DNA from: Inia geoffrensis
Taxonomy: Eukaryota; Chordata; Mammalia; Artiodactyla; Iniidae
Assembly (NCBI GenBank): GCA_036417435.1
Contig: CM070910.1
Location: 68,790,784 to 68,854,783 of the forward strand
Length of the DNA stretch: 64,000 nucleotides
Reading direction: 5' to 3'
Part shown: positions 36,126 to 47,680 of the stretch, piece by piece
How the letters are laid out: every line of letters starts with the position of its first letter
Numbering within the stretch: the first letter of the stretch is position 1
Translations under genes and position numbers: made by a program
Notes under the pieces: generated by a model
The model's database searches: none
What the model saw: the letters and a program-made list of their open reading frames with translations, nothing else
What the model was told of the DNA's origin: nothing

Positions 36126-36792
36126 TTTGGTTAACTTACTGTGTTTGTGGTCTGCTTTTCACAGGCTGCAAGTTAGTAATTCCCATTGTTTTTGGTGTCC
36201 GCCCCCAGTGGGTAAGGTTGTTTCAGTGGGTTGTGTAGGCTTCCTGGTGGAGGGGACTGGTGCCTGTGTTCTGGTGGATGAGGCGGGGTCTCATCTTTCT
36301 GGTGGGCAGGACCGTGTCCGGTGGTGTGTTTTGAGGTGTCTGTGACATTATTATGATTTTAGGCAGCCTTTCTGCTAATGGGTGGGTTTGTGTTCCTGTC
36401 TTGCTAGTTGTTTGGCATGGGGTGTCCAGCACTGGAGCTTTCTGGTCATTGAGTGGAGCTCGGTCTTAGTGTTGAGATGGAGATCTCTGGGAGAGCTCTC
36501 ACCGATTGGTGTTACGTGGGGCTAGGAGGTCTCGTGTGGTCCAATGTCCTGAACTCGGCTCTCCCATCTCAGAGGCCCAGACCTGACACCCAGCCAGAGC
36601 ACCAAGACCCTGTCAGCCACATGGCCAGGTACGTGGGGAGTTCCTTGCCTTTTGGGAAGTCTGAGGTCTTTTGCCAGTGTTCAGTAAGTGTTCTCTAAGA
36701 GTTGTTCTACATGTAGATGTATTTTTGATGTATTTGTGGGGAGGAAGGTGATCTCCACATCTTACTCTTCTGCCATCTTGAAGGTCTTGAAA
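36126..36792 (-). promoter_or_regulatory. L1 copy C 5' UTR (spliced form)
   Basis: A leader of about 170 bp (36625-36792) joins directly to the proximal 5' UTR at 36624. The GC-rich stretch present in copy B is missing. Within the leader this copy retains about 13 bp near 36735-36750 that copy B lacks. Confidence 0.8.
36770..36784 (-). promoter_or_regulatory. YY1-like site at the 5' end of L1 copy C
   Basis: Identical to the CCTTCAAGATGGCAG site of copy B, a few bases from the 5' terminus. Its presence shows that the 5' end is complete. Confidence 0.6.
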
Positions 36793-36804
36793 TACATAAT
36801 TTCT

Positions 36805-37130
36805 GACCTTTCAGCATTCTTTCCTTTTATGTATATCTTTTATAAGTAGATAGAATTGATTTCTTTTTCCCCCTTAACCTAAGCAGATGGGTTTAGTTAT
36901 GTTTGAACGTGACATTTTAAATGAATTAATGTTTGTTCTAATTGATATAATTGGCCTTTTTTAGGCTTTTCTGTTCTTGCATCATAAAGACTGTGTCATC
37001 TAGTATACAATTGAGAATGCCAGTTTTCTCATTTTTCTGGTTTTAGGAGTCTGTTTTAGAAGTGTATTTTTCCTTTTTTGTTTTATTAAAATTTATTTCC
37101 CTGGTTCTGTAATTTTTTCTATTGTTCCTT
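36805..37130 (-). repeat. Ancient L1 relic, 5'-side end
   Basis: Resumes right after copy C and resembles the antisense L1 endonuclease region ('atgtatatcttttataagta' block). It is the outer layer of the nest. Confidence 0.55.
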
Positions 37131-38479
37131 CCTTAACCCCAATCAGATAGCTCCACCCAGATGCAGACATTGACAAGAAACGCTCCTTCCTTGGGCTCTG
37201 CTCCCTCTCCCTGTGGATGTTCTTCAATCTATAGCTGATGACCATTGTCTATGGTTATCCTGCCATTCCCAGTTCTAGCTTCATCTTCAGGCTCTGACAG
37301 GTATACTCATGTGCCATTGGCAGACTGAGACAGGATTATCTTCTATACCCATTGACTGTTTCTCTGAAACCTGAGTAATTGGAGTTCCCCAAGCCTGTGT
37401 CCCTGGCTGCTGGTCGTCTCTCTGTCCTCTGCACTCTGTTTCTGATTCTACTTTTGACTTGTTTGAACTACACTGAGTAGGGCACCAGGCATTGTACCAG
37501 TCCAACTCCTGCTTTCTCACCTGTTGTTTTCTATGAATTGAGGTAGCAATAGTTTTTATTTGGAGCACAGTATTCTGACCTCTTCAAAAACAGTGGACAA
37601 CTAGGCTGTTAGTTGGAACAGAGTCTAAATCTGAGACAGAGGCAGTTAGTTGGGAGCAGACAATGGATCTTTGCTTTGTTTCTGGCAACATGGCATGCTT
37701 TGGGCACTGATTCTTTTGCTCAGTTTATCTCTAGAAGGCTTATATTTAATTGATGTGTTTTCTTGTTACTTGCAATAGATTAGATGTCAATTTCAGTTTT
37801 AAGCATTGATATGAAATTTTTGTCTTCTTCCGCTTCATAGGTATTTTTGTCACTGGTGGAGAGATGTCACTGTAAACCAGAAACCATAAGCAACACTTAA
37901 AAAAAAAAAAAAGGTCATGTTAATAATGCCCATTTATTGAGCATATGTTGTGTTCTAGGCCTTAATGGTAAATGTTGATGTTGTTTGGAACACCTTTTTC
38001 TTCATTTAAGGGACTAGTGGACATATTTTTTTTCCCTAATTGCCATCTAAGCAATTGATTTATCTTATTTTTATGCGCATTGAATCAATATATCTATCAT
38101 CCATCTTCCTTTTTTGTCCTGTGCTAGAAAGCCAAGAGTCTACCTACAGCAAGTTTATCAGACAGATGGTGTGCCATTTTTGTATTAATCTAAATAGTGA
38201 CTCCAAATCATGCCCTTATTTTTATTCATAATGTATTTCTAGTTTAAGTAATACTCAGTCTATTGAATCTGCCTTAAATACATTTTGTACCAAGGTGGAA
38301 TAACGTAATAATAAGTAAGTTTGGGCTTTTACACTTGCCTCCAAAAGAATATTGGATTTGAAAGATGTGAAATTGCACTTTATATTAGGTTACACTAAAC
38401 CTGTGATCTATAAAGCATTGAAAGTTCCATGACTTAAATCCTTGCTTTTAGCTAATTTTAAAATATTTCTTTCATTCCG
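37131..38479. other. Noncoding DNA, nothing recognised
   Basis: No exon supported. A run of 14 A ends at 37912. 'cccatttattgagcatatgt' at 37929 is probably a small antisense MIR fragment. Confidence 0.45.
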
Positions 38480-39122
38480 GAGAGCACCATAATTCGAAAA
38501 GATACATCCACCCCAATGTTCATTGCAGCACTATTTACAATAGCCAGGACATGGAAGCAACCTAAATGTCCATCAACAGAGGAATGGATAAAGAAGATGT
38601 GGCACATATATACAATGGAATATTACTCAGCCATAAAAAGAAACAAAACTGAGTTATTTGTAGTGAGGTGGATGGACCTAGAGTCTGTCATAAAGAGTGA
38701 AGTAAGTCAGAAAGAGAAAAACAAATACTGTATGCTAACACATATATATGGAATCTTAAAAATAAAAATGGTTCTGATGAACCTAGGGGCAGGACAGGAA
38801 TAAAGACACAGACGTAGAGAATGGACTTGAGGACACAGGGAGGGGGAAGGGTAAGCTGGGACGAAATGGGAGAGTGGCATGGACTTGTATATATACACTA
38901 CCAAATGTAAAATAGATAGCTAGTGGGAAGCAGCCACATAGCACAGGGAGATCAGCTCGGTGCTTTGTGACCACCTAAGGGGTGGGATGGGAGGGTCGGA
39001 GGGAGATGCAAGACGGAGGGGATATGGGGATATATGTATGGCTGATTCACTTGGTGATACAGCAGAAACTAACACACCATTGTAAAGCAATTTTAATCAA
39101 ATAAAGATGTTAAAAAAAAAAC
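38480..39122 (+). mobile_element. L1 LINE 3' end, 5'-truncated
   Basis: Plus-strand, 5'-truncated L1 of the copy B/C type. It holds the last 95 codons of ORF2 (38516-38803; MFIAALFTIARTWKQPKCPS, WIKKMWHIYTMEYYSAIKRN) and the whole 3' UTR, ending AATAAAGATGTT plus A10. The ORF2 tail is open but has no RT or endonuclease. No clear duplication was found. Confidence 0.92.
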
Positions 39123-40011
39123 CCTCAATATCATTTTACCTATTAATTCATCTTCCAGAAATCTACCCTAAGAAAACAATCATAGATGTGCACAAAAATC
39201 TGTTACAAAGAAAATCAAGCAGTACTATTTATAAACGTGAAAAATTGGAAACCACCCCATGAGAGGGCTGCTAAAATTAGGGATAATTTCTTCTGTTTTT
39301 GAAACAAATGAAAATTGCAGGACACTAGCAGAGTAGACCCCCTTAGCAGCTTTTACATCCCTATAAGATGGGATGTCCAGCAATATCCAGTAATGTAGAG
39401 TTCATCCCCATTGCCCTTGGCCTTGGCCCAAGGTGTGACTCTGTCTTACCTTTGCGGTCCTGAGCCCTAGATAGCCTCACCTAGTGATGGAGGTGACCTT
39501 GGCAAGGTTGACTGAGGCTCAGTGGGTTCTCTGCAAGTCTTTAGCACCCACTGCAAGGGGCAAAAGGAAGATGATCTGATCCCTTTACTGAGGCTATTTC
39601 TTTTCCCTAAACAGAGATTGAGGGAAAGTCTCTTATCTCATCTGGGACATCCAAGGGAAGATTTCTCCCTCTTTTATTACAAAAATTAAAAGTAAGCAAT
39701 CAAGTGAACAAGCAAAGTTTTTTCAACAAAGAGGAACTTTTAAGCATGGGATTTGCAGACATTCTCTTACTTCATGGTGTATATGTAAGCTAGCTCCAGG
39801 AAGAGTACATGGTCTATGGCAAGTTTTATGTAAGAATATTAGAAATCATCTCAGTTTATTCAACCCACATGCCTCTTATAGAGAAGTAGAATTAGATACA
39901 TGGCAGCAAAGGGGATTTTCAAAGAAGTCTCCTATAATAAAACAATAATCAACAAGTGATTCATTAAATAGATTATGGTATGGCTATGCCATAGAATATC
40001 ATGCAGCCATT
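39123..40011 (+). repeat. Old L1M fragment interrupted by unassigned DNA
   Basis: 39130-39300 ('cttccagaaatctaccctaa', 'gatgtgcacaaaaatctgtt') and 39940-40011 ('gattatggtatggctatgcc', 'atgcagccattaatacc') are consecutive parts of an old plus-strand L1M ORF2 end. 39300-39935 between them is not recognised and looks like a later insertion or decayed spacer. Confidence 0.6.
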
Positions 40012-40023
40012 AATACCATGCAG

Positions 40024-40098
40024 TGGCACTATTTACAATAGCCAAGACATAGAAGCAAGCTAAGTGTCCCCCAACAGATGAGTAGATAAAGAAGATGT

Positions 40099-40155
<57 letters not shown>

Positions 40156-40558
40156 CAGCAACATGGATGGACTTACAGAATATACTTAGTGAAGTAAGTC
40201 AGACAGAGAAAGACAAATACTATGTGATATCAGTTATATGTGGAATCTAAAAAATAATGCAAGTGAATCTATATACAAAACAAACACAGACTCACAGACA
40301 TGGAAAACAAATCTGTGGTTACCAAAGGGGAAAGGGAGGAAGGATGAGATAAATTAGGAGTATGGGATTAGCAGATATACACCACTATAAATAAAATAGA
40401 TAACCAACAAGGGTTTACTGCATAACACAGGGAACAATATTCAATTTCTTATAACAACCTATAATGGAAAATAATCTGAAAAAATATATGTATAACTGAG
40501 TCACTCTTCCATACACCTGAAACTAACACATCATAAATAAATTGTACTTCAATTAAAA
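40024..40558 (+). mobile_element. L1 LINE 3' end (older subfamily), with duplication
   Basis: Plus-strand 5'-truncated L1: 'cactatttacaatagccaag' to 'aattgtacttcaattaaaaa'. A 12-bp duplication, AATACCATGCAG at 40012-40023 and AATACTGTGCAG at 40559-40570 (two mismatches), flanks it and shows insertion into the L1M fragment. It contains a long AT microsatellite. Confidence 0.88.
40102..40150. repeat. (AT)n microsatellite
   Basis: About 24 perfect AT units inside the L1 3' end; self-complementary and able to form a cruciform. Confidence 0.98.
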
Positions 40559-40570
40559 AATACTGTGCAG

Positions 40571-41755
40571 GAGAAGAAAATGTCATATGAGAAAGTTCTC
40601 ACGCATGACAAACAGGGTACAAGCCGATATGTGCAACGCAGTTCTAATCTTGTCCACAAGAAACTGAGGGAAAAAAAACCCACTGGACATATTTATACCA
40701 CAATGTTAACATTTGGTGGTGTTCTGAGTGGTGGTTTTATTTTTTTCTTGGTGTTTTTCTGTACTTTAAGAAATTCCCATCCATCTCATACTGCTTTTGT
40801 ATTCAGAGAACAAATGGTTATGAAAAATGTTTACTTATTTCCTCAGTAATTATTTTTGAACTGCCTACCATGTGCCAGATATTATGGTAAACTGACAACA
40901 CAAGAGTCAACACAAGACAATTTTCTTACTCTCAGAGCTTATTTCTAGTGGGGTGAGGGCACAGAAAAGAAGCCAATAAACAAATGAAATATATAGTATA
41001 TCAGTTGGTGATACATGCTTTGGGGAAAAAAAGGGAGAAAACCAGGGAAGGGAGCTAGGCGTGCTGGGGACTGGAAGGGAATGCAATTTTAAATGAGAGA
41101 AGGCTCTATGATGGTTAAGTGTATACATTTCTACTGAGTGTATTTGAATTTCAAATCCTTGCTGGTGGCCACAGGTGGTTTCAAGAAGTAAATCATTATT
41201 AAGCACAGAGTAACTCAGGCATCACTGTATAATCACAGAAAAGGCAGTCTCTGGTGCACATGGGAAGCAGCTTAGATGGGGGCCTAAGTGCCGAGAGAGC
41301 CAATGGCACCAGCGGATGCCCTGAAATGAATCTGGACTGTCCAACTGTGACCGTATAAAGTACCATTTCAATTAAGACCTCTGCACAAGGATTTGTGACA
41401 AGAGGGGAAAATTGCACCGCAGCCTATATCTCTTGATAAAGATAGATAGGTAGACATATAGATAGATGATAGAATAGTCATCCATTCACAATACCTGCTT
41501 TCCCTGGGAAAGTGGGATGATCCTCCTTCGTTTCTTTTCCCAGCCTGGCCCTGCCCCAGGCAGGCGTCCAGAAGTATGCCACACGGACAACCAAGTCTGA
41601 GTGGAGGTAGCACCAGTCTGGAAGGCAGTGTACTCTTCCCTGCCAAGGTGGAGTGCTGAGCCAGTTGGCATCAAGTAGGTTGCTTGGAACCTGAACAGTT
41701 TCCCCAGCTCCTCTGGAGAGAAACATTCATATAGCACAATGTTCTTGCTTGCTTA
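40571..41755. other. Noncoding DNA with an old interspersed repeat
   Basis: 40845-41065 ('ctgcctaccatgtgccagat', 'gaagccaataaacaaatgaa') is a decayed copy of a common old mammalian repeat that I cannot name; 44455-44590 resembles the same family. Frames 41368-41737 are open on the minus strand in three registers but show no domain. Confidence 0.45.
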
Positions 41756-41760
41756 GAAGT

Positions 41761-42142
41761 TGTCTTAGTCCTTTTGGGCTGCGGTAACAAAATACCACAG
41801 ACTGGGTGGATTATGAACAGCAAACATTTACAAACATTTATTTCTCACTGTTCTGCAAGCTGGAAGACCTAGATCAGGGTGCCAGCATGGCAGGGTGACA
41901 ACCCTCTCTCTGGTTGCAGACTGCCAACTTCTCACTGTGTCCTCACATGGTGGAAGGGCCTAGGGAGCTCTGTGGAGTCTCTTTTATAAGGGCACTAATC
42001 CTGTTCCTGAGGGCTCAACCCCTATGACCTAGTCATCTCCCAAAGGCCCGAACTCCTAAGACCATCACCCCGGGCATTAGAATTACAACACATGAATTAT
42101 TTTGGGTGGGGGTGGGGGGTCACAAACATTCAAGCCACGGCA
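41761..42142 (-). mobile_element. MLT1-type (ERVL-MaLR) solo LTR
   Basis: A 382-bp LTR that starts TG and ends CA, with the exact 5-bp duplication GAAGT on both sides (41756-41760, 42143-42147). Its sequence, as read on + from 'cttagtccttttgggctgcg' through 'cactgtgtcctcacatggtg' to 'catgaattattttgggtggg', matches an MLT1A-like LTR in reverse. No internal retroviral region is next to it, so it is a solo LTR. A 5-bp duplication is the rule for ERVL-class elements. Confidence 0.88.
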
Positions 42143-42147
42143 GAAGT

Positions 42148-43479
42148 CTTCCTGAATTTCCAGAATAATGGGCATATTTACAGATAAACAAGACACAAAG
42201 TTCATTTCAAGCCTCATTACAGATTGTGTTGTGCTAATCTACAGAATTGGATATTTAGAAATTGACCAGTGAAAAACAACTTGCTTGGCTTGAAGAATTT
42301 GAATAAATAATTTAGAATTGCCTGCTCCATCCATAACTGCTATAAATAATTTTAAAATTGTGTGAAAGTCTCTGTGTACTCACCATTTCTAGCCCAGATA
42401 CGGCATGCCTGGGATAAAGTAGGCACTCAATAAATGATGGCTGTGATCATGACGACATGATGGCAATGATTAGAGGGATACTGACAAATGAGTACCTGAT
42501 AAAGCACAGCAATACTGCAGCAATGTTTTGATTTTCCCAGAGGCACTGGTGTTTAAAGGGAGGACTACAAAGTGAAGATACGCAGCACCTGGAATAAATG
42601 TCGAATGGTGTAACTGGGGGCCCCGGTGTTTTAAGATGCGTGGGGGACTGGCTCTGAGTCCTCCAGACTCACACATGGTCACTTACAAACTCTGATTCTC
42701 TATAAACCCAGCACAGATTTCATGATCTTGGTATCACCTAAAATAGTCATTGTCACCCCCGGGGGCAGAAACGTCTAGAAGGCATCTGTCTCCCTACTCA
42801 GCCATGTGGGTACAGAAGCTTCACTCATCTCTAGGGCAAGGAGCACAGAAAGCTAGCTCTCCTCTACAATACTGGTGCTTTCTCACTGCCAGCTGCAGGT
42901 CTGGAAGGGGAGGATATAGGAATGGGATAATTAAATCCCAGGCCTTTTAAGGGACATCAGGACTGTTGAATCCAAGCCTTTGGACTGATATTCCAGTGGC
43001 TTTTACTGCACATTAAAAATGAAAGAGAAATGGATTCAGCATCTGTCCACATTAATTATCTGTGGCCCTTTGGCTCCCTGAACAGTGTCAGGAGTTTTGA
43101 GATCCTCAAACTCTCTTCTGCTGGATATAAAAAGAAAAATATAAAAGAATATAGCAAGTGGGATAATAGCATTTGTCAGTTGCATTTACAGTTCGTTTAG
43201 CTTGGCTGAATTAATGAGTACCTATTAGGCAGACTTGCAAGGATGCCATTACACGTTCTGGAAGTGTACCGTACAATTAAACATCTCTGTGGTAGAATCG
43301 TAAGTTAGCAGACGCAGAAAAAGAATCCTTCAGGTTACTCAGATTGGCACTTTTTTTCAGGGCAGCCACTTTTCCCCAGTCGAGAACATTCCTGGTGTTG
43401 GGCAAAGAGCAGCCACTTACGGGACTCCTTTTATGTGCATATCGTTGCACGGAGCACACAGTGCCCTTTCTCTCTGAGA
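42148..43479. other. Noncoding DNA with a MIR fragment
   Basis: 'ataaagtaggcactcaataa' at 42415-42434 is a MIR 3' end on the plus strand (about 42385-42445). The rest shows no exon or named repeat. Confidence 0.5.
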
Positions 43480-43715
43480 CGTGTGTGTCCTCTCCCTCCA
43501 TCTGCTAAACTCCCCGAGCAGCTGGTTGGTGGCTTTCGGGGGCACCTCCTATTTACCATCCTCATGTGTAGTTTTTCAACCATGTGCTACCCCTCCCTTG
43601 GATTATCAACTCCAGCAGGCAGACACCGTGCATTTTATAGCTGTGTATTCTCCAAGGTGTTTTGCTTAGTGTTTCACATTTGGTAAGGTGCTCAATAACA
43701 GTTCTGAATTTTAAA
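43480..43715 (+). mobile_element. L2 LINE 3' end fragment
   Basis: 'ggattatcaactccagcagg' followed by 'agacaccgtgcattttatag' and 'gtaaggtgctcaataacagt' follows the L2 3' UTR in order. Frames here are decayed L2. Confidence 0.7.
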
Positions 43716-43804
43716 TGCCAAGACAAAAAGAAAAGAAACTTCACTGCTTCTAAAAGCTTATCATAGCTACTAACAGTAAGCAATAGCTTTAGTTTTTCTA
43801 AAAA

Positions 43805-43985
43805 GCATTTTCTGTGGGCTTGGTCTGGCACTATGCTTGGCACTTTAAATACATTACTTCCTTTAATCATCTCCCCATCTGAAGAAGACATGCCTGAGTC
43901 TTACGGAGGTTAACCCATATTAGCTTAATGTTACACAGTCAGACTCAGGATTTAATCACAGGTGTGACTCAGTTCCGTGGTCCTA
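43805..43985 (-). mobile_element. MIR SINE fragment
   Basis: Antisense MIR: 'ctatgcttggcactttaaat', 'tacacagtcagactcaggat', then a decayed tRNA-like head 'tcagttccgtggtcctaacc'. Confidence 0.7.
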
Positions 43986-45524
43986 ACCTTTATATCATAC
44001 ATTCCTGTGATCTTCACCTTTATACCACACATTTCTATCATTTATAAGGGTTGTTGACATTTTAGCGCAAATGCTTTAATGTCATCACTATGATATCCCA
44101 TATGCCAGAATTAATTGTTAAAATGGCTGAATGCTCAAGAGAAAAATATCAAACACACATGCACTGAAGTAGGTTGGAAGAATGCAGCATTGGCCTTGAA
44201 TTCCCTACGACTGTGGTCTGAAGAATGTTGGCATCATTACAGGTATTCAAGACAGATTTAGATGGAGTGAAATAGTGGTCTTGCTTCTTTTCCCTGGATA
44301 CCATGGTGCTTAGGAGAGGGAGAAAATTTTATCATGTGACATTACCAATCACAAAAGTGATCTATAGTTCTTCTGGGTAACTGGAAATGGAAATATACTA
44401 TTAAGTAGAGAAAAATGTTGAGGCATTGTTATACCTCACCTTTACTATTACACGCATTTATTGAGTATCTATGAAGGTTTAGAAGTATGCCTAGGCACTT
44501 GGAACGTAAGGTAGAATAGAATGCAGTGCCTACATTTAAGGTTCAACTGGGTAAATGATTATAATGACAGTTGTTAAAATCTTATAATAGAGGCTCACAG
44601 AAAGTGATATAGGTTCCAGGTGTAGAAACAATTCTACCTAATTGTTAATAAAGGATTGACATTATCAGTGAAGGTCTTCAGGATCTGCTGGTCCTGAGGC
44701 TGAGGTGGTAGCCCACAGAGCAACTGAGGGAAGGCTTGATTCTGGGGTCTAGATGCTCATGTTCGAGTAGATGGAGTGCAGGATCTGGGGAGGTCCCAGA
44801 AGAAGACAGAAGATGAATGTTTAGGACACAGGTTAACCTGCATCTGGAGGATGTCCTGGGATGTGAGCAAGCACAAGAAGGCAGTCTGGTGGTAGGTAAA
44901 GGGCAGTCGGGCAGTTGGCATCAAGGGGCTGTAGCAAAGGCCATGGGGCTCAGACACGAGCACCAGGGTTCAGGGTCAAGGCTCTGGACCTAAGAGCCTG
45001 AGGAGTTAGGCCAGATCCTCATCCTCAGGGTCCAAGGTACTTTGTCAGGAGTTTTGGTAGTTAAAACTGGACCTTAAAGTCATCATAAGGAACAAGTCAC
45101 AGCAAGAATAGCCTTAAAGCTGACTTAAGCATGAGCCTCTATTCTTTGATCAGGGTCTTCTTAAATGTCCCTTAAAACTGAGCACGAATAGGGTTGGCTT
45201 GAGTCTGAGTGCATTGTGTGGCCAGAGGAGGAAACAGAGGCTGTAGGAGGAATCAAGTCCCAGCTACGGGTAGCAGGGGACTGATGAGCCTCCATCTGCC
45301 ACTATAGGTAATTCATTAGGCTCTTCCTTGTCATCCTAGGACACTAACTGCTGCTAAAGGGTTACTTGTCATTTTATTTTGAGTAATGACTTTGGTGGAA
45401 TAGTGATATCAGGAGTAAGTCATTTGTCAGTGCTGTCTGTTACTATTGAAATGTTTGGGGTTTTCTAGCAGTAAGGCTTTTATTTTTTTTAATTAATTTA
45501 TTTCACTAGCAACCCACTTTTTAA
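43986..45524. other. Noncoding DNA
   Basis: No exon supported. 44455-44590 looks like the same unnamed old repeat as 40845-41065. 44680-45360 has higher GC content and no sustained frame. Confidence 0.45.
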
Positions 45525-45840
45525 TCTTTTTTTTAAATTGAAATATAGTTGATTTACAATACTATAATAGTTTTAGGTGTACAGCATAGTGATTCAGCAT
45601 TTTTATAGATTATACTCCATTAGAAGTTATTACGAGAAAATGGCTATAATTCCCTGTTCTACACAATATATTCTTTTTTTTGAATTTTATTTTATTTATT
45701 TGTTTATACAGCAGGTTCTTATTAGTTATCCATTTTATACATATTCGTATATACATGTCAATCCCAATCTCCCAATTCATCACACCACCACCCCACCACC
45801 CCACCACCTCCCCCCTTGGTGTCCATATGTTTGTTGTAAA
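45525..45840 (-). mobile_element. Two L1 3' ends, one next to the other
   Basis: 45525-45671 is an antisense L1 3' UTR of an older type ('gaaatatagttgatttacaa', 'tgattcagcatttttataga'). 45672-45840 is a second antisense 3' UTR of another subfamily ('tacagcaggttcttattagt', then a CCACC-rich polypyrimidine tract at 45780-45815). The second probably inserted into the first. Both are 5'-truncated and noncoding. Confidence 0.8.
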
Positions 45841-46899
45841 TGTTTGTAAGAGTTTTCATATGTTTAGAAAATCTCTGTGATTTCTAATTATGGTAGCTTA
45901 TTCTAGTACCTGAAAAAATTGGCAATGTAATATTTAATTAATTCATAATTTTAGATAATTTGACAAAGGATAGCCTGAAGTTTATTTTTGATTGATTTGC
46001 ATTATCTACCATTTACTAGGCTAATTAAGTTGGACAAGATTGTAAGGAAAATGCTTAAATGACTTTTGAAAATAGTTTTAAAGTACGCTTAAATACTTTA
46101 AAAACTACCGTTTATGTATATAGCCCATACAGAGCAGAGACCAGGTGAAAAAGGATAGAGAGTGGGACTGGAGGGGCAAGTGAAATACCTCCTACACAGG
46201 TGTTTTTGTGCCTTACTCTGCATTCTTCTGTGTTGTGTGAATGTTTAACAATAGAAATATATTACATGTGTAATTTTTTCATGTAAAATAAGTAGTGCCA
46301 GGTTCCCATCCATCTTTGGAGCTTGAGTCTCCAGCTCTCAATCCACAGCATCCTCAGCCTCAAACTTAACAGTTTCCCACCCACCACGAGAATCCAAATA
46401 GTTCAGATTGAGTGGGGTGTGGTAGACACTTTCATGGTCCACCTAGAATCAATGACCCTTTCGTCCTTCCTAATGAACACTGGTTTTGTTAGGCATCCTG
46501 CAATCTCCCGTGTAGCCACATGATGCCTTAGGGCAAAAAGCTGCTTGTCCCCAAGGGGGTCTGATTGGTCTAAGGGTGATCCCAGTCTCCTTTCCAGTGA
46601 CCCAATCTGGCCAATAGGCAAGGGAGGAAGCCTGGTGGAGGGCCTCTGAGAGCCTTCCTCACTCTTGGCGAGCCACAGGGTCAGACAGTACCTGTTCTCC
46701 TGACTGAGTCATGTCTGGGTGTGGTGGCTGGAGCTGTGGCAGTCAGCTTGCCTCCAGCACAGGATGGCTGAGCTCAGAGGTGGAATGACTGGGTTCTGGA
46801 CCAAATCAACCAGTCATGTGGATCTCCCTATTTCTGGACTTGCTGTTATGTGAAAGGAAGCATTGTTTCCACAAAGGATGTCTGAATCTTGGCACTGTA
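45841..46899. other. Noncoding DNA with a CCAAT cluster
   Basis: 46390-46890 has the flavour of an old mobile element but could not be assigned. It contains GATTGGT (46563-46569), CCCAATCTGG (46601-46610) and CCAATAGG (46611-46618). No exon seen. Confidence 0.4.
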
Positions 46900-46904
46900 T
46901 TTGA

Positions 46905-47680
46905 GGAAAAACTATTCCCCTCTACTGTCTTAGGTTCTCTGATGGGACCTTGCAAATCAGACTGACAAAAGACAGATTACCGGGAGATAAAAACAAATAG
47001 AAGTTTATCAACGCATGCTTCATACATACAGGTGGGAGAGCTCAATGATGAGCATCTCAAAGGGGTAGCTAAAACTGGGGCTTATATAGCATCTTAGCAA
47101 AGAACAATATATTTGTAGATAAATGACAAGACAACAGAAAAGGGCTTTGAGCTTCTGGGGCTGGCAAATTGTGGGAAGGCAGGTATATGGGGCAACTCAT
47201 GGAAGATAAGGGCTAGTTGGAAAGGTTTGTGTAGATTCTTTCTCAATGTCATTCTGTCTCCAGTGATAAGGTTTTTATCCCCTTCCTAGTGTGGGAAGTT
47301 TCAGGGGACACTTTCGCAAGGGGGATTTATGTTCTGATTTCAGGCAGATGGAGCAAAGAGGGCAGGGACTGACAGCCCATCCTGTATCTGCTTTTTCTCA
47401 GTTGCCTTCAGCTCAGAATAACCCTTGTGCCAGAGTGGCATATTGTAGAGTGGCATATTGTGGATTGGCATACTCTGAACTCTTTCAGAGCACAAGGGAG
47501 AATTTACTTGAGAACCCCACTGGCTCTCCCTGGGGTCATGCTAGAGGCTTTCACGTCAGGCTTCTCCCAGCCTCTCCAGCAGTTACCTCGCTCCTCATTG
47601 CCACTCTTCAGACCCAGCCATCGGGCCCCAAGCTGTAGGGCTACTTGTGTGTTGACGATGTATTTTTCGGGTTAGTATAA
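46905..47680. repeat. Possible ancient LTR-like repeat
   Basis: 'gttctctgatgggaccttgc', 'gactgacaaaagacagatta' and 'gcttatatagcatcttagca' resemble an old ERV-class LTR that I cannot name. 47432-47476 holds three tandem copies of a 15-bp unit (AGAGTGGCATATTGT, the third diverged). The frame 47291-47638 has no domain. Confidence 0.45.

Larger units (their letters stand above)
30539..36792 (-). mobile_element. Near full-length L1 LINE (copy C), spliced 5' UTR
   Basis: Minus-strand L1 of 6.25 kb: 3' T-rich end at 30539, 5' end at 36792. It is flanked by the exact 12-bp duplication TACATAATTTCT (30527-30538, 36793-36804). Parts: 5' UTR of only 0.67 kb (36126-36792), ORF1 (35007-36125), ORF2 (34949 down to about 30930), 3' UTR. 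Two CHR SINEs inserted later. It lies in the same ancient L1 relic as copy B. The 5' terminus is present, so the shorter 5' UTR is not 5' truncation but loss of an internal block with splice-type borders. Confidence 0.94.

Noticed and set aside
41368..41737. Three overlapping 82-92-codon minus-strand frames
   Set aside because: Different registers over one GC-richer stretch, no domain and no splice-site evidence of an exon.
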